Source: Trebonia sp963767685 (GTDB taxonomy: Bacteria; Actinomycetota; Actinomycetes; Streptosporangiales; Streptosporangiaceae). From it: 64,000 bases of DNA. The translations under genes and the position numbers were made by a program. This document shows, in pieces, positions 26,501 through 34,342 of the stretch; positions within the stretch are counted from its first letter, which is position 1, and each line of letters begins with the position of its first letter. The stretch is taken from the NCBI GenBank assembly GCA_963767685.1, contig CAVYEZ010000012.1:186001-250000 (forward strand), in the 5' to 3' direction. Under the pieces are notes generated by a model, which was given only the letters and a program-made list of their open reading frames with translations, was not told the DNA's origin and did no database searches.

Positions 26501-27571
26501 CTCCGCCAGGGCCTCACGGCCCTCGCCGAGCCGCTCGGTCAGCCCGGTGTCTTCCGCGCGCAGCTCGGCGGCCTGCCGCTCCAGCTCCTCGGGGTCACGG
26601 CCGGGCCGTTCCGGCTCCGCGTTGGCGGCGAGCAGCCGGACGCGCTCGGCGGCGAGGCCCTGCACCGAGCGGAGCTTCTCGGTCAGCGAGGACAGCTGGA
26701 ACCAGGTCTGCTGCGCCTCGGTCAGCGCCGCCGCCTGCGCCTGGACGGCGACGTCGAACGCCGCCTCTCGCTCGCGGGCGCTGGCGAGCGCGGCCTCAAG
26801 CTCGGCGCGGCGGGCGCGGATCGCGGCCTCGTCCGCCTCCTCGGCCTCCAGCTTTTCCTGCAGGCGCAGGTAGTCCTCGGCGAGCAGCCGGAGCCTGGCG
26901 TCGCGCAGGTCCGCCTGGATGACGGCGGCCCGGCGCGCGACCTCGGCCTGCCTGCCGAGCGGCTTGAGCCGCCTGCCCAGCTCGCCGGTCAGGTCGACGA
27001 GCCTGGTCAGGTTGAGCTGCATGGCGTCAAGCTTCCGCAGCGCCTTCTCCTTGCGCTTGCGGTGCTTGAGTACGCCCGCGGCCTCCTCGATGATCGCCCG
27101 CCTGGCCTCCGGGCCCGCGTGCAGGATCTGGTCGAGCTGGCCCTGGCCGACGATCACGTGCATCTCACGGCCGAGCCCGCTGTCGGAGAGCAGGTCCTGG
27201 ACGTCGAGCAGGCGGCAGCTGTCGCCGTTGATCGCGTACTCGCTCTGGCCCGAGCGGAACATCAGGCGGCTGATCGTCACCTCGGCGTAGTCGATCGGCA
27301 GGGCGCCGTCGCTGTTGTCGATGGTGAGCGCCACCTCGGCGCGGCCCAGCGGTGCGCGGCTGGTGGTGCCGGCGAAGATGACGTCTTCCATCTTGCCGCC
27401 GCGCAGGCTTTTCGCTCCCTGCTCGCCCATGACCCAGGAAAGGGCGTCGACGACGTTGGACTTGCCAGAACCGTTGGGGCCGACGACGCAGGTGATGCCC
27501 GGCTCAAGGCGCAGCGTGGTCGCGGAGGCGAACGACTTGAAGCCGCGCAGCGTGAGGGACTTCAGGTACAC
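23522..27571 (-). CDS. smc: Chromosome segregation protein SMC (with extra insertions)
   Basis: This condensin ATPase organises the nucleoid with ScpA/ScpB. It has GTG start 27571 with GGAGGA eight bases upstream. Walker A is GPNGSGKSNV (31-40), followed by Q-loop VMGEQGAKSLRGGKMEDVIF, long coiled coils, a hinge at roughly 515-690, signature LSLLSGGERSLTAIAYLFAI and Walker B FYVLDEVEAALDD. At 1349 residues it is about 150 longer than typical actinobacterial SMC. The excess is a low-complexity acidic/repeat insertion at about residues 990-1125 in the C-terminal arm, between LILVPSDSPLAAAARKRG and EIVGVPYVREDQEARAAE, plus a small Ser/Thr/Gly insertion in the hinge. Confidence 0.95.
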   Translation of the reverse strand: MYLKSLTLRGFKSFASATTLRLEPGITCVVGPNGSGKSNVVDALSWVMGEQGAKSLRGGKMEDVIFAGTTSRAPLGRAEVALTIDNSDGALPIDYAEVTISRLMFRSGQSEYAINGDSCRLLDVQDLLSDSGLGREMHVIVGQGQLDQILHAGPEARRAIIEEAAGVLKHRKRKEKALRKLDAMQLNLTRLVDLTGELGRRLKPLGRQAEVARRAAVIQADLRDARLRLLAEDYLRLQEKLEAEEADEAAIRARRAELEAALASAREREAAFDVAVQAQAAALTEAQQTWFQLSSLTEKLRSVQGLAAERVRLLAANAEPERPGRDPEELERQAAELRAEDTGLTERLGEGREALAESVAMRTMAESALAAAERRLADAARAAAGRAERLARLRGMVDAAASRAAATGEEIDRLTAAAEQARARAERAQQEYSQVQDVADDGDSDRTGLAAELDKAQRGHSQHSERVAAARKTERAANSEVAALRARVQALNETLRQGVDATAAVLADPDRFRGVLGSFAAQLTVADGYQKAVAAALGAAAEALTVNGLDAAVEVLTGVRNANAGTVGLVIAAASASAGRASTVSSTTGSSTTGSPTTGRPALPSGARWAVDVVSAPAALSNAVAELLGDVVVQGGLEEAAAFVRDNPDFRAVTADGDLVGAHWARGGSAGGQSLLDVRAAADEAAAKLAAAELASDTAADTLAAATEAQEAARQELEEIRGQMRAVDAAAAEISGRLGRLAGAARAAADEAKRLDAAVGAAERSAEKDHAKLAQLKAELAEAEADEERASDPELEDLQADEEREELTQRAAAARNREMEARLEVRTVEERLRAISGRADSLAASAVTERAARERAALRRKQRAAQASAASAVAAGAGLAVSAAESSLGLAGERRTDAEAASASGTEALKAVRAQLTTVSGELDKVVNSAHGTEISRNEHRLRLEQLAAHAADEYGIEPDALLTDYGPGTLILVPSDSPLAAAARKRGTLVTAPATPADDVPAFPDAAPAFRGRRARLLGRRATPSRTPRQPPRTAAPALWNNSGMSGADAPDIPEISASETQGEPRPDAPESPAESESESESEALSLADALRAVRAETEAAEEEPAQPRKARKAPAGPGEPEIVGVPYVREDQEARAAEAERQLARLGKVNPLALEEYAALQERHQFLATQLDDLRKTRRDLLMVVKEVDDRVQEVFASAYADTAREFEGLFARLFPGGSGRLILTEPDDMLTTGIEIEARPPGKKVKRLSLLSGGERSLTAIAYLFAIFKARPSPFYVLDEVEAALDDSNLQRLLGVFSELQESSQLIVITHQRRTMEAADALYGVSMRGDGVSHVISQRVREAEPA
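24404..24443. repeat. Inverted repeat inside the smc insertion
   Basis: TTCCGGAATGTC (24404-24415) and GACATTCCGGAA (24432-24443) are perfect 12-bp inverted arms around a 16-base loop. It lies within the part of smc absent from typical homologs. Together with the neighbouring tandem repeats it looks like DNA of non-coding origin that was captured in frame. Confidence 0.7.
24459..24584. repeat. About six imperfect 21-22-bp tandem repeats in smc
   Basis: Units close to GGCGGGCGCGGCGTCCGCGG recur from 24459 to 24584. Because unit length alternates between 21 and 22 bases, the translated repeats change frame and give an Arg/Pro/Ala-rich segment (FRGRRARLLGRRATPSRTPR). The array is in the extra C-terminal region of SMC. 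Confidence 0.7.
25776..25820. repeat. Three 15-bp tandem repeats in the smc hinge
   Basis: CCAGTGGTGG(G/A)AGAC occurs three times head to tail and encodes STTGSSTTGSPTTG on the minus strand, at about residue 585, inside the hinge domain. A unit of 15 keeps the frame. It is a recent slippage expansion or a flexible surface loop. Confidence 0.75.
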
Positions 27572-27675
27572 GCGCGCTCTCCTCCCCCGAAACCGCCTCG
27601 CGATGCGCCCGCCTCGGACATCACCGCCACCCGAACATTACCGCCCCAAGCGGCCGACCGCCGGAATCTCGAGCG

Positions 27676-28043
27676 CGAGCCGAAGCACGCGCCTGTGTTT
27701 TCGGACTGAGGAGGGAGGGAGCCTCCCCCGCGAGCCGAAGCGCGCCAGCGGCCTGCGCGGACTGAGGAGCGAGGGAGCACCCCGGCGAGCCAAAGGGCGC
27801 GCCGACGTTTTTGGACTGAGGAAGGAGGGAGCGAGGAACGAGCGACCGACTGACGAGGGAAAAACACGCCGGCCTTCGGGCGCCCGGAGGCGAGCCGGGG
27901 AAGCGGAGTACGAGCGACTGACCGACGAGGGAGAAAACACGGGCCTCGGGCGCGCGGAGGCGAGCCGGGGAAGCGGAGTACGAGCGACTGACCGACGAGG
28001 GAGAAAACGCAGGCCTCGGGCGCGCGGAGGCGAGCGCGGCTAC
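27676..28043. repeat. Intergenic GC-rich repeat array, modules A and B (locus 1)
   Basis: Three A units of about 54-57 bp start at 27676, 27731 and 27785 (GCGAGCCGAAGCGCGCC...GGACTGAGGAGCGAGGGAG). Three B units of about 62-70 bp follow, starting at 27842, 27912 and 27982 (GAGCGACTGACCGACGAGGG...CGCGCGGAGGCGAGC). The last two B units are almost identical. The array lies directly upstream of smc. The same A and B modules in the same order recur at 46974-47228. Confidence 0.85.
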
Positions 28044-28476
28044 CAGAGCGAGCGCGGGAAATACGGCTCGCGAACGGGAAAACCCCTCGAACAACAGGCG
28101 ACCAATCAATGACCGTTAGGGTAAAGCGGGCACACGGGCGGGCAGCTGGCTAATCGCGGGAGTGTGTTTTATGCCACAGGCGGGCGGCAGCCAAAGGGTA
28201 TGGTCGTATTGCGCATACAACAATGTACTTTACGTGACCGAAGATCGCCACATACCGCCCATACCGGGCGCCCAGTCGGTACGAGGGATAACAACGAGAA
28301 GGGACGCCGGGAAGGGCGCCCCTTGTTCGTTTCCTGTTGTGCCTTGCCGGGCCCGCTGGTGGCGGGCTGAGCTGTGCTTCCCGGATCCAGGGCTCCCCAC
28401 CCAGAGACCGGGGATGCCTGAGATCGTCAGGTAAGCGCGGGCTCGCGATCCAGAACGAGCACGTCCTCGTCGTGCG
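28044..28476. other. Gap between the repeat array and the small coiled-coil gene
   Basis: This 433-bp stretch contains two overlapping plus-strand frames of 68-90 codons (from 28162 and 28164). Their composition is unlike neighbouring genes and they have no recognisable domain, so I do not call them. It also holds one CRISPR-repeat-like element at 28391-28419. Confidence 0.4.
28391..28419. repeat. Solitary type I-E CRISPR-repeat-like element
   Basis: GGCTCCCCACCCAGAGACCG followed by GGGATGCCT resembles actinobacterial type I-E repeats (CTCCCCGC...GCGGGGATG). A related element is at 50711-50740. No second repeat or spacer unit follows, so this is not an array. Confidence 0.35.
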
Positions 28477-28620
28477 TCAGTCCGAAGCGAGCGCGTCGTT
28501 CTCTTTCTGGAGCCGGGCAAGCTCGGCTTCCAGATCGCGAACACGCTGCTGGAGACGGCGCATTTCGGAGACCATACGCGGGTCGGGACCGCCGACGTGG
28601 CCGAATAGAGCCTTCGACAT
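28477..28620 (-). CDS. Small conserved coiled-coil protein
   Basis: The protein has 47 residues. It begins MSKALFGHVGGPDPRMVSEM and continues as a single amphipathic coiled coil (RRLQQRVRDLEAELARLQKE). Proteins starting MSKALxGxVGGxDPR are found widely in Actinobacteria, so this is a genuine gene of unknown function. ATG 28620 has AGGA about nine bases upstream. Its coiled coil could mediate dimerisation or binding to a partner; I would not guess further. Confidence 0.75.
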   Translation of the reverse strand: MSKALFGHVGGPDPRMVSEMRRLQQRVRDLEAELARLQKENDALASD

Positions 28621-28800
28621 GGTGAAAGGTCCTCCACACTGAGTGACCAGGTGGGCACATTGTGAACCGCACGCCGATGCGTGCGGGCAACAGTTACAGG
28701 GTCTCACCATGATCTTTAGAGGTCAAGTTGAGGAGCCCCTGTCATCCGTTATGTCGTCAATCTTACCAAAGATACTGGCGTCAAACAAACGATCATCTCG

Positions 28801-28822
28801 CAAAAACCCCTACATCTAGGGG
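28801..28822 (-). terminator. Intrinsic terminator downstream of fpg
   Basis: On the minus strand CCCCTA-GATG-TAGGGG is followed at once by TTTTTG, a compact stem with a T tract. It lies about 120 bases after the fpg stop and would separate fpg from the downstream small coiled-coil gene. Confidence 0.7.
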
Positions 28823-28939
28823 CTTTTAGCTGCTGTGATGCCACCAGTAGCCCTCATGGTGATAGACCTCACGGGGCGCCTGACCAGGAATCCAGCGGAA
28901 CCACTGGCGCGCCCGTCCGGCTTGTGCTTGCGACACGCC

Positions 28940-29827
28940 CTAGACGGCGGCGGCATCGCGTTGCCGCACCCGGGGAAGCCGCTGGCAGCTCGGGCAGCTG
29001 TAGGAGGAGCGGTTCATGAACGCGTCGCGGCGGATCGGCGTGGCGCAGCGGTCGCACGGCTCGCCTTCCCTGCCGTAGGCGTGCAGCGAGCGGTCGAAGT
29101 AGCCGCTTTCCCCGTTCACGTTGACGTAGAGCGCGTCGAAGGACGTCCCCCGGCCTTGAGCGCCTCGGTCAGCACGTCGCGCACCGCCTCGAGCAGCCGG
29201 GACACTTCGGCGGGCTTGAGGGTGTCGGTCGGCCGCGCCCAGTGCAGCTTCGCCCGCCACAGCGCCTCGTCGGCGTAGATGTTGCCGATGCCGCTGATCA
29301 GCGACTGGTCCAGCAGTGCCCGCTTGACCTGCGTCTTCTTGCGCGCCAGGCGGGCCGCGAAGTCCTTGGCGTCGAACGCCGCCTCAAGCGGGTCGGGCGC
29401 GATGTGCGCGATCGGCGCGGGCACCACCCGCGACAAGTCGTCGGGGTAGGCGAGCGGGACCAGCATCAGGTGGCCGAACGTGCGCTGGTCGGTGAAGCGC
29501 AGGTCGGGGCCGCCGTCGGTGAACGTGAAGCGGGCGCGGACGTGCGTCGACAGGGGCCGCTCGGGGTCGCCGACCAGGAGCTGGCCGCTCATCCCCAGGT
29601 GCGCGAGCAGCGCCTCGCTATCGTCGAGGGCGAACCAGAGGTACTTGCCGCGCCGTTCGGCGCGCAGGAAGGTGCGGCCGACCATCGCGGCGGCGAATCC
29701 GCCGGGACCTGACAGGTCGCGGCGCACCGCCCGCGGGTTCAAGACCTCGGCGGTCGCGACCGTGCGGCCCGACGACGTGGTGCTCAACCCCGGCGCGGAC
29801 GGTCTCGACCTCGGGCAGTTCTGGCAC
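28940..29827 (-). CDS. mutM: Formamidopyrimidine-DNA glycosylase MutM/Fpg (two frameshifts)
   Basis: This enzyme removes oxidised purines such as 8-oxoguanine from DNA. GTG 29827, six bases after GGAGG, gives the catalytic N-terminus PELPEVETVRAGVEHHVVG (Pro1/Glu2). The frame then shifts at the GGCCC at 29766-29770 (one extra base) into TVATAEVLNPRAVRRDLSGP. The helix-two-turn-helix DQSLISGIGNIYADEALWRA is intact. A second shift at the five-C run 29147-29151 (one base missing) leads to TSFDALYVNVNGESGYFDRS and the zinc finger CDRC...CPSCQ. The corrected product has about 295 residues. Both shifts are at G/C runs. Confidence 0.85.
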
Positions 29828-29963
29828 AACGACCTCCGATCGGGCCTGGCCAACGCCGTCCGGCGGCCAGGTGAAATGTGCCGCTGACGCCGCTATAACG
29901 ACGGCGAAGACGCATTAATGCCTGACCGCGGGCGCGCCAGGAACACGGGCAGGCGGGCGCGGG

Positions 29964-30830
29964 CTAAGGCTTGGCCGGGTCTTCCGGCGCCGGGGGCTGG
30001 GCCGGGACGGCGTCGCTCAGCGCGGGAGGCTGGGCACCGCCGGTGTGCGCCACGCCAAGAGAGGCGGCGGGGGCGTCCGGAGTAAGCGGCAGCCGTTCGG
30101 GACCGGCCTCGTCTTTTTCCGCGGTGATCTGGCGGTACGCGACCTCGGCGGCGAGCTGCTCCGCGGCCTTCTTCGAGCGGCCCTCGCCGGCGCCGAGTTC
30201 CCTGCTGCCGACCCTGACCACGGCGCGGAACAGCTTCTGGTGATCCGGGCCGCTGTCCTTGACCACGTACTCGGGCACGCCGAGGCTCCGGTCCGCGGTC
30301 AGCTCCTGCAGCGACGTCTTCCAGTCGAGGCCCGCGCCGAGCAGCGAGGAGCGCGCGATGACCGGGTCGAAGAGCCGGTGCACGAGGTCGCTCGCCGAGT
30401 CAAGACCGCAGTCGATGTACGTCGCGCCGATCACGGCCTCGAGCGTGTCGGCGAGGATCGACGGCTTGTCCCGGCCGCCGGTGCCCTCCTCGCCGCGGCC
30501 AAGCTTGACGAAGGAGCCCAGGCGCAGGTCGCGCGCCACCTCGGCGAGCGCGTTCATCTGCACCACCGCGGCCCGCAGCTTCGCCAGCTGCCCCTCGGGC
30601 AGGTCCGGGTGGCCCTTGAACAAGGTGTCCGTGACCACCAGGCTCAGCACCGAGTCGCCGAGGAACTCAAGCCGCTCGTTGGTCGGCAGCCCGCCGTTCT
30701 CGTACGCGTACGAGCGGTGGGTCAGCGCGCGCTCCAACGTGTCAGCGGTGATAGGCACGCCGAGAGCGCACGACAGTTCGGCGGGGTCTCCCGCCACGGT
30801 CCCATCGCCTGCATTATGTCGTCCGCTCAC
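29964..30830 (-). CDS. rnc: Ribonuclease III
   Basis: This endoribonuclease for double-stranded RNA matures rRNA and some mRNAs. The protein has 288 residues. The signature NERLEFLGDSVLSLVVTD with its catalytic acidic residues, plus LADTLEAVIGATYIDCG, define the nuclease domain. A dsRNA-binding domain follows (DWKTSLQELTADRSLGVPEY to KKAAEQLAAEVAYRQI). A disordered Pro/Ala-rich C-terminal tail of about 45 residues is present. The gene is between rpmF and fpg in the conserved order. Confidence 0.96.
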   Translation of the reverse strand: MSGRHNAGDGTVAGDPAELSCALGVPITADTLERALTHRSYAYENGGLPTNERLEFLGDSVLSLVVTDTLFKGHPDLPEGQLAKLRAAVVQMNALAEVARDLRLGSFVKLGRGEEGTGGRDKPSILADTLEAVIGATYIDCGLDSASDLVHRLFDPVIARSSLLGAGLDWKTSLQELTADRSLGVPEYVVKDSGPDHQKLFRAVVRVGSRELGAGEGRSKKAAEQLAAEVAYRQITAEKDEAGPERLPLTPDAPAASLGVAHTGGAQPPALSDAVPAQPPAPEDPAKP

Positions 30831-30854
30831 CGGCGCTCCCCGTTACATGCAGGC

Positions 30855-31031
30855 TCAGGCCGGGTTCAGGACCTGCCGGCGGCGGTACGTACCGCACGTC
30901 GGGCAGGCGGCGTGCGGCAGCTTCTGGGCGTGGCAGTTGCTGCACTCGACCAGCGTCACCGGGGCAGCCTTCCACTGCGCGCGGCGGGAGCGGGTGTTGC
31001 TGCGCGACATCCTGCGCTTCGGGACGGCCAC
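30855..31031 (-). CDS. rpmF: 50S ribosomal protein L32
   Basis: The protein has 58 residues from GTG 31031: AVPKRRMSRSNTRSRRAQWK, then CSNC and CPTC zinc-binding pairs and GTYRRRQVLNPA at the end. Both CxxC pairs are present, so this is the zinc-containing (C+) form. It sits between DUF177 and rnc in the usual YceD-RpmF-Rnc arrangement. Confidence 0.95.
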   Translation of the reverse strand: MAVPKRRMSRSNTRSRRAQWKAAPVTLVECSNCHAQKLPHAACPTCGTYRRRQVLNPA

Positions 31032-31044
31032 TTCGGGTCTCCTG

Positions 31045-31707
31045 TCAGTCTTCTACTCGGTCGTTGATCTCAAGCTTTGCGAGGGCCCCCCAGCGGGGGT
31101 CCAACTTGTCGCCGTGCCGGTGCTCTGGCCCGGCTTCCGCGAGCTTCGCGCCGCACTCGACGCACAGCCCCGGGCAGTCCTCCCGGCAGAGCGGCGACAG
31201 CGGAAGTGCGAGCACCACCGCATCGCGGAACGCCGGCTCCAGGTCAAGGAAGTCGCCGTCGAGGAAGCGTTCCTCGCCGTCGTTCTCGTCCTCGTCCGGG
31301 TCCGGCAGGTACCGGTAAAGCTCCTGGAAGCTAACCTCGATCGTGCTGGTGAGCGGGTCCAGGCAGCGCGCGCACTCGCCCGTGAGCGGTGCGACCGCCG
31401 AGCCGGTGACGAGCACCCCCTCGGAAACCGCCTCGAACCGCAGGTCGAGAGTCACGTCGCCGCCGACAGGCACCAAGACTAGCCCAGAGCCGAGACCGTC
31501 CGGCGCACTCGCCGTCCGCCGCTCGTCCCGGAAGTCGCCTGGCCCCTTGCCGAGGACACGCGTGTCGAACACGAAGTCACCGCTACCGCGGGCCTGAGCG
31601 CTGACTGGCTTGCTGCCTTTCGACACCTGACCCGCCTGTCCCGCATCCTGGCCGCGTGCACCGGGCACCCCGCGCGCGACTGTCATTTTGCCGTTTTCTT
31701 TAGACAT
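31045..31707 (-). CDS. DUF177 (YceD-like) protein
   Basis: The protein has about 220 residues. YceD/DUF177 proteins accompany rpmF and take part in 23S rRNA/50S maturation. It has the ECARCLDPLTSTIEVSFQEL motif, an acidic loop (LPDPDEDENDGEE) and the C-terminal CREDCPGLCVECGAKL, a probable metal site. The N-terminal 45 residues (Gly/Ser-rich) are poorly conserved. The start is uncertain (GTG 31710, ATG 31707 or ATG 31686), because no clear ribosome site is visible. The stop is 13 bases before rpmF. Confidence 0.9.
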   Translation of the reverse strand: MSKENGKMTVARGVPGARGQDAGQAGQVSKGSKPVSAQARGSGDFVFDTRVLGKGPGDFRDERRTASAPDGLGSGLVLVPVGGDVTLDLRFEAVSEGVLVTGSAVAPLTGECARCLDPLTSTIEVSFQELYRYLPDPDEDENDGEERFLDGDFLDLEPAFRDAVVLALPLSPLCREDCPGLCVECGAKLAEAGPEHRHGDKLDPRWGALAKLEINDRVED

Positions 31708-31821
31708 CACAGTTTATCGTGTTCGTGATTACTTGGGTCGACGGATTAGCGTACCCGTGACCCGGGCTATTCCCCAACTTGACGGCCCGGGGGGTGCTCC
31801 CGGGGGATTACCCCGCCGGCG

Positions 31822-32301
31822 CTACTCCTCGGCGAGGCGCTCCTGCAGGCGGCCGAGCACCGGTTCGGGGACCAGGCCGCTGACGTCGCCGCCGTACTTC
31901 GCGATCTCCTTGATCAGGCTGGAGCTCAGGAACGAGTACTGCGGGTTGGTGGTCATGAACAGCGTCTCGACCTTGGCGAGCCGGTAGTTCATCTGCGCCA
32001 TTTGCATCTCGTACTCGAAGTCGCTGACCGCGCGCAGGCCCTTGACGATCGCGTTGATCCCGTTCGCCGCGCAGAAGTCAACGAGCAGGCCGTGGAAGCG
32101 CTCGACGCGGACGTTGCCGTAGCCCTTGGTGACCTCGGTGAGCATCTCGACCCGCTCATCCACGGTGAACAGGGACCTCTTCGTGATGTTGATGAGAACG
32201 GCGACGATCACCTCGTCATGCAGTCCGGCCGCGCGGCCGATGATGTCCAGATGACCATTCGTAACCGGGTCGAACGAACCAGGGCATATCACCCGCGCCA
32301 C
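31822..32301 (-). CDS. coaD: Phosphopantetheine adenylyltransferase CoaD
   Basis: The enzyme joins 4'-phosphopantetheine and ATP to give dephospho-CoA, the penultimate step of coenzyme A synthesis. The protein has 159 residues, the usual size. It has the nucleotidyltransferase motif CPGSFDPVTNGHLDIIGRA, the KGLRAVSDFEYEMQMAQMN substrate region and the second motif YSFLSSSLIKEIA. GTG start at 32301. Downstream of rsmD in the conserved order. Confidence 0.96.
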   Translation of the reverse strand: MARVICPGSFDPVTNGHLDIIGRAAGLHDEVIVAVLINITKRSLFTVDERVEMLTEVTKGYGNVRVERFHGLLVDFCAANGINAIVKGLRAVSDFEYEMQMAQMNYRLAKVETLFMTTNPQYSFLSSSLIKEIAKYGGDVSGLVPEPVLGRLQERLAEE

Positions 32302-32367
32302 GCGGCATCACTCCTCATGCGCCCCGCGGGGCGCGTCAAGCCACGGTTCCGGCACGGTCGCCCGCGG

Positions 32368-32973
32368 TTAGCCCGCTTGACCCGACTCCGCGCCGTCGCC
32401 GTACCAGCCGTACCAGAACGTGGCCTCACCGTACCTGCGCGACTTTCCCTCGCTGTAGCCGGGGGGCCAGTCGAACGGCCCCGACCTGGTCGCTCGCTCC
32501 ACCACGACCAGCGCCCCGTGAGCGAGCCAGCCGTCGGCGAGCAGGGCGAGCACCCGTGCCACGGCCTCGTCGGTCACCGCGTACGGCGGGTCGGCGAAGA
32601 CCAGGTCGTAGCGCTCGGCGCGCTGGTGCCCGCGCTCGCCGGGCGGGCGGGCGAGCAGCCGTTCCACCTTGTCGACGGCCACGGCCGCCCCCGGCAGGCC
32701 GACGGTCTTGGCGTTGGCCTTGACGACGGCGGCGGCGCGGACGTCGGACTCGACGAGCAGCACGCTCGCCGCCCCGCGGGACAGCGCTTCCAGGCCAAGC
32801 GCGCCCGAGCCCGCGTACAGGTCCATGACGTGCACGCCGCCGAGGTCGCCAAGTTCGGAGAGCACGGTGCCGAACAGGCCCTCACGCGCGCGGTCGCTGG
32901 TCGGCCTGGTGGTAGTTCCGCCGGGGACGGCCAGCCTGCGGCCGCCCGCCGCGCCTGCGATGACTCGGGTCAC
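32368..32973 (-). CDS. rsmD: 16S rRNA (guanine(966)-N2)-methyltransferase RsmD
   Basis: The protein has 201 residues from GTG 32973, chosen because TRVIAGAAGGRRLAVPGGTT is the conserved N-terminus; the open frame upstream is not conserved. SAM motif I is VMDLYAGSGALGLEALSRGA and the catalytic motif is DLVFADPPYAV. It modifies G966 of 16S rRNA during 30S assembly. It is the first gene of the minus-strand block. Confidence 0.93.
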   Translation of the reverse strand: MTRVIAGAAGGRRLAVPGGTTTRPTSDRAREGLFGTVLSELGDLGGVHVMDLYAGSGALGLEALSRGAASVLLVESDVRAAAVVKANAKTVGLPGAAVAVDKVERLLARPPGERGHQRAERYDLVFADPPYAVTDEAVARVLALLADGWLAHGALVVVERATRSGPFDWPPGYSEGKSRRYGEATFWYGWYGDGAESGQAG

Positions 32974-33144
32974 GTCTCCAGTGTCGCCCTTCCTGGGGTG
33001 CCGCCCTTCCGGCGGTCGGCTCAGCCGTGAGCCGAACCGAGTGTGCCAGCCTTCGCTTCCCGGCGGGCATTGACCACGCAAACTCAACGTCCGTAGAATT
33101 CACCACATGTTGATTTCAATGGTCGTTGAATTCGGAGGCTCGTC

Positions 33145-34188
33145 ATGCTGGCCATGATCATGAAGGAGTTCCGCGAGCTGCGGCGGGACCGGCGGACGGT
33201 CGCGATGCTCGTCGTCCTGCCGGTGATGCTGCTCGTCGTCTTTGGTTACGCGGCGAACTTCTCGGTGCGCGACATCCCGACGGTCGTCGTCGGCCCGGGC
33301 GCCGACCAGGCCGCCGCGACGGTCGCCGAGCCGGTCTTCCACGTCACCGAGGTCGACCCGGCGGGCGACGAGGCCAGCGCCGAGGCGCTGCTGAGAGACG
33401 GCAAGGCCGTCGTCGCGGTCGTGACCGGCGCCGCGCCCGCCGTGCTGCTCGACGGAACGCAGCTGTTCTCGACGCAGACCGCGCTGGCGGCGCTGACCCG
33501 GCAGTCGCCGTCCGCGCGGCCCCCGGTGCGCATCCTGTACGACCCGGGCCTGACCACGTCGTGGGTCATGGTTCCCGGCCTGGCGGGCCTGATCCTGGTG
33601 TTCATCGGGACGCTGATCACCAGCCTCGGCGTCGTCCGCGAGCGGCAGTCCGGCACGCTGGAACAGCTGGCGGTCATGCCGCTGCGCGCCTGGGACGTCA
33701 TCGCGGGCAAGATCGCGCCGTACCTGATCCTGGCCGCGGTCGACCTCGTGCTCATCGTCGCGATCGGCATGGGCGTCTTCCACGTGCCGTTCGTCGGCAA
33801 CGTCGCGGTCTTCGCGCTCGGTGCCGCCCTGTTCCTGCTGGTCACGCTGGGGATGGGGGTCCTTGTCTCGACCCTCTCGCAGAACCAGGGCCAGGCCATC
33901 CAGCTGGCGTTCATGCTCGTGCTGCCCCAGGTCCTGCTCTCCGGGCTGATCTTCCCGGTCTCCGCCATGGCCGCCGGCGTGCGGTGGATCTCATACGTGC
34001 TCCCGCTCACCTACTTCATCGAAGTCAGCCGGGGCGTGATGCTGAAGGACACGCCTATCGGCGCGTTGTGGGAGCCGATCGCGCTGCTCGCGGTGCTCGC
34101 GGTGGCCGTACTCGGCCTCGCCGTCACCCGGTTCCGGGCAGATCTCGCGCCCGCCGGCCGGACGAGGCGGCCGGCGGTCGCCGGATGA
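33145..34188 (+). CDS. ABC-2 type transporter permease
   Basis: The protein has 347 residues. It has an N-terminal helix (TVAMLVVLPVMLLVVFGYAA), then an extracytoplasmic domain of about 130 residues, and then five helices including GLAGLILVFIGTLITSLGVV and the conserved ERQSGTLEQLAVMPLRAWDV coupling segment, and LPLTYFIEVSRGVMLKDTPI. This is the YhhJ/YbhR type of drug or lipid exporter. It is followed by coupled micro-ORFs and two ATPases, and TetR at the end of the cluster. The cluster is inserted between rsmD and recG, which are usually close. Confidence 0.88.
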   Translation: MLAMIMKEFRELRRDRRTVAMLVVLPVMLLVVFGYAANFSVRDIPTVVVGPGADQAAATVAEPVFHVTEVDPAGDEASAEALLRDGKAVVAVVTGAAPAVLLDGTQLFSTQTALAALTRQSPSARPPVRILYDPGLTTSWVMVPGLAGLILVFIGTLITSLGVVRERQSGTLEQLAVMPLRAWDVIAGKIAPYLILAAVDLVLIVAIGMGVFHVPFVGNVAVFALGAALFLLVTLGMGVLVSTLSQNQGQAIQLAFMLVLPQVLLSGLIFPVSAMAAGVRWISYVLPLTYFIEVSRGVMLKDTPIGALWEPIALLAVLAVAVLGLAVTRFRADLAPAGRTRRPAVAG

Positions 34189-34265
34189 GCGAGCTTGCGA
34201 GCGAATCGGTAAGCACAGTGCGTCCGCGAATGCGGACTCCGAGCGCCAGCGAGGTGGCCGTATGA
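34185..34265 (+). CDS. Micro-ORF 1 within the tandem repeat
   Basis: The 26-codon frame MSELASESVSTVRPRMRTPS then ASEVAV starts with the ATG that overlaps the permease stop (ATGA) and ends with a TGA overlapping the ATG of micro-ORF 2. Length 81 minus the four-base overlap gives the 77-bp period. No family is recognised. It may be a translated repeat that keeps ribosomes moving through the operon rather than a functional peptide. Confidence 0.4.
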   Translation: MSELASESVSTVRPRMRTPSASEVAV

Positions 34266-34338
34266 GCGAGCTTGCGAGCGAACCGGTAAGTACAGTGCGT
34301 CCGCGAATGCGGACTCCGAGCGCTAGTGAGGTGTCCTC
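34185..34338 (+). repeat. Two 77-bp tandem direct repeats
   Basis: Copies 34185-34261 and 34262-34338 differ at only about eight positions, mostly at the 3' end and third codon positions. Each begins ATGAGCGAGCTTGCGAGCGA and includes GGACTCCGAGCGC. They fill exactly the space between the permease stop and the ATPase start. Confidence 0.9.
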
Positions 34339-34342
34339 ATGA
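34262..34342 (+). CDS. Micro-ORF 2 within the tandem repeat
   Basis: The second copy reads MSELASEPVSTVRPRMRTPS then ASEVSS and stops with a TGA overlapping the start of the downstream ATPase gene (34339). Relative to copy 1 there are three silent third-base changes, one Ser to Pro change and a different last pair of residues. Function unknown. Confidence 0.4.
   Translation: MSELASEPVSTVRPRMRTPSASEVSS

Noticed and set aside
28391..28419. CRISPR array
   Set aside because: Only single repeat-like elements, no repeat-spacer periodicity and no cas genes in the window.
28162..28434. Plus-strand 90-codon frame after the repeat array
   Set aside because: Overlaps another frame of similar length, lacks actinobacterial third-base bias and has no recognisable domain.
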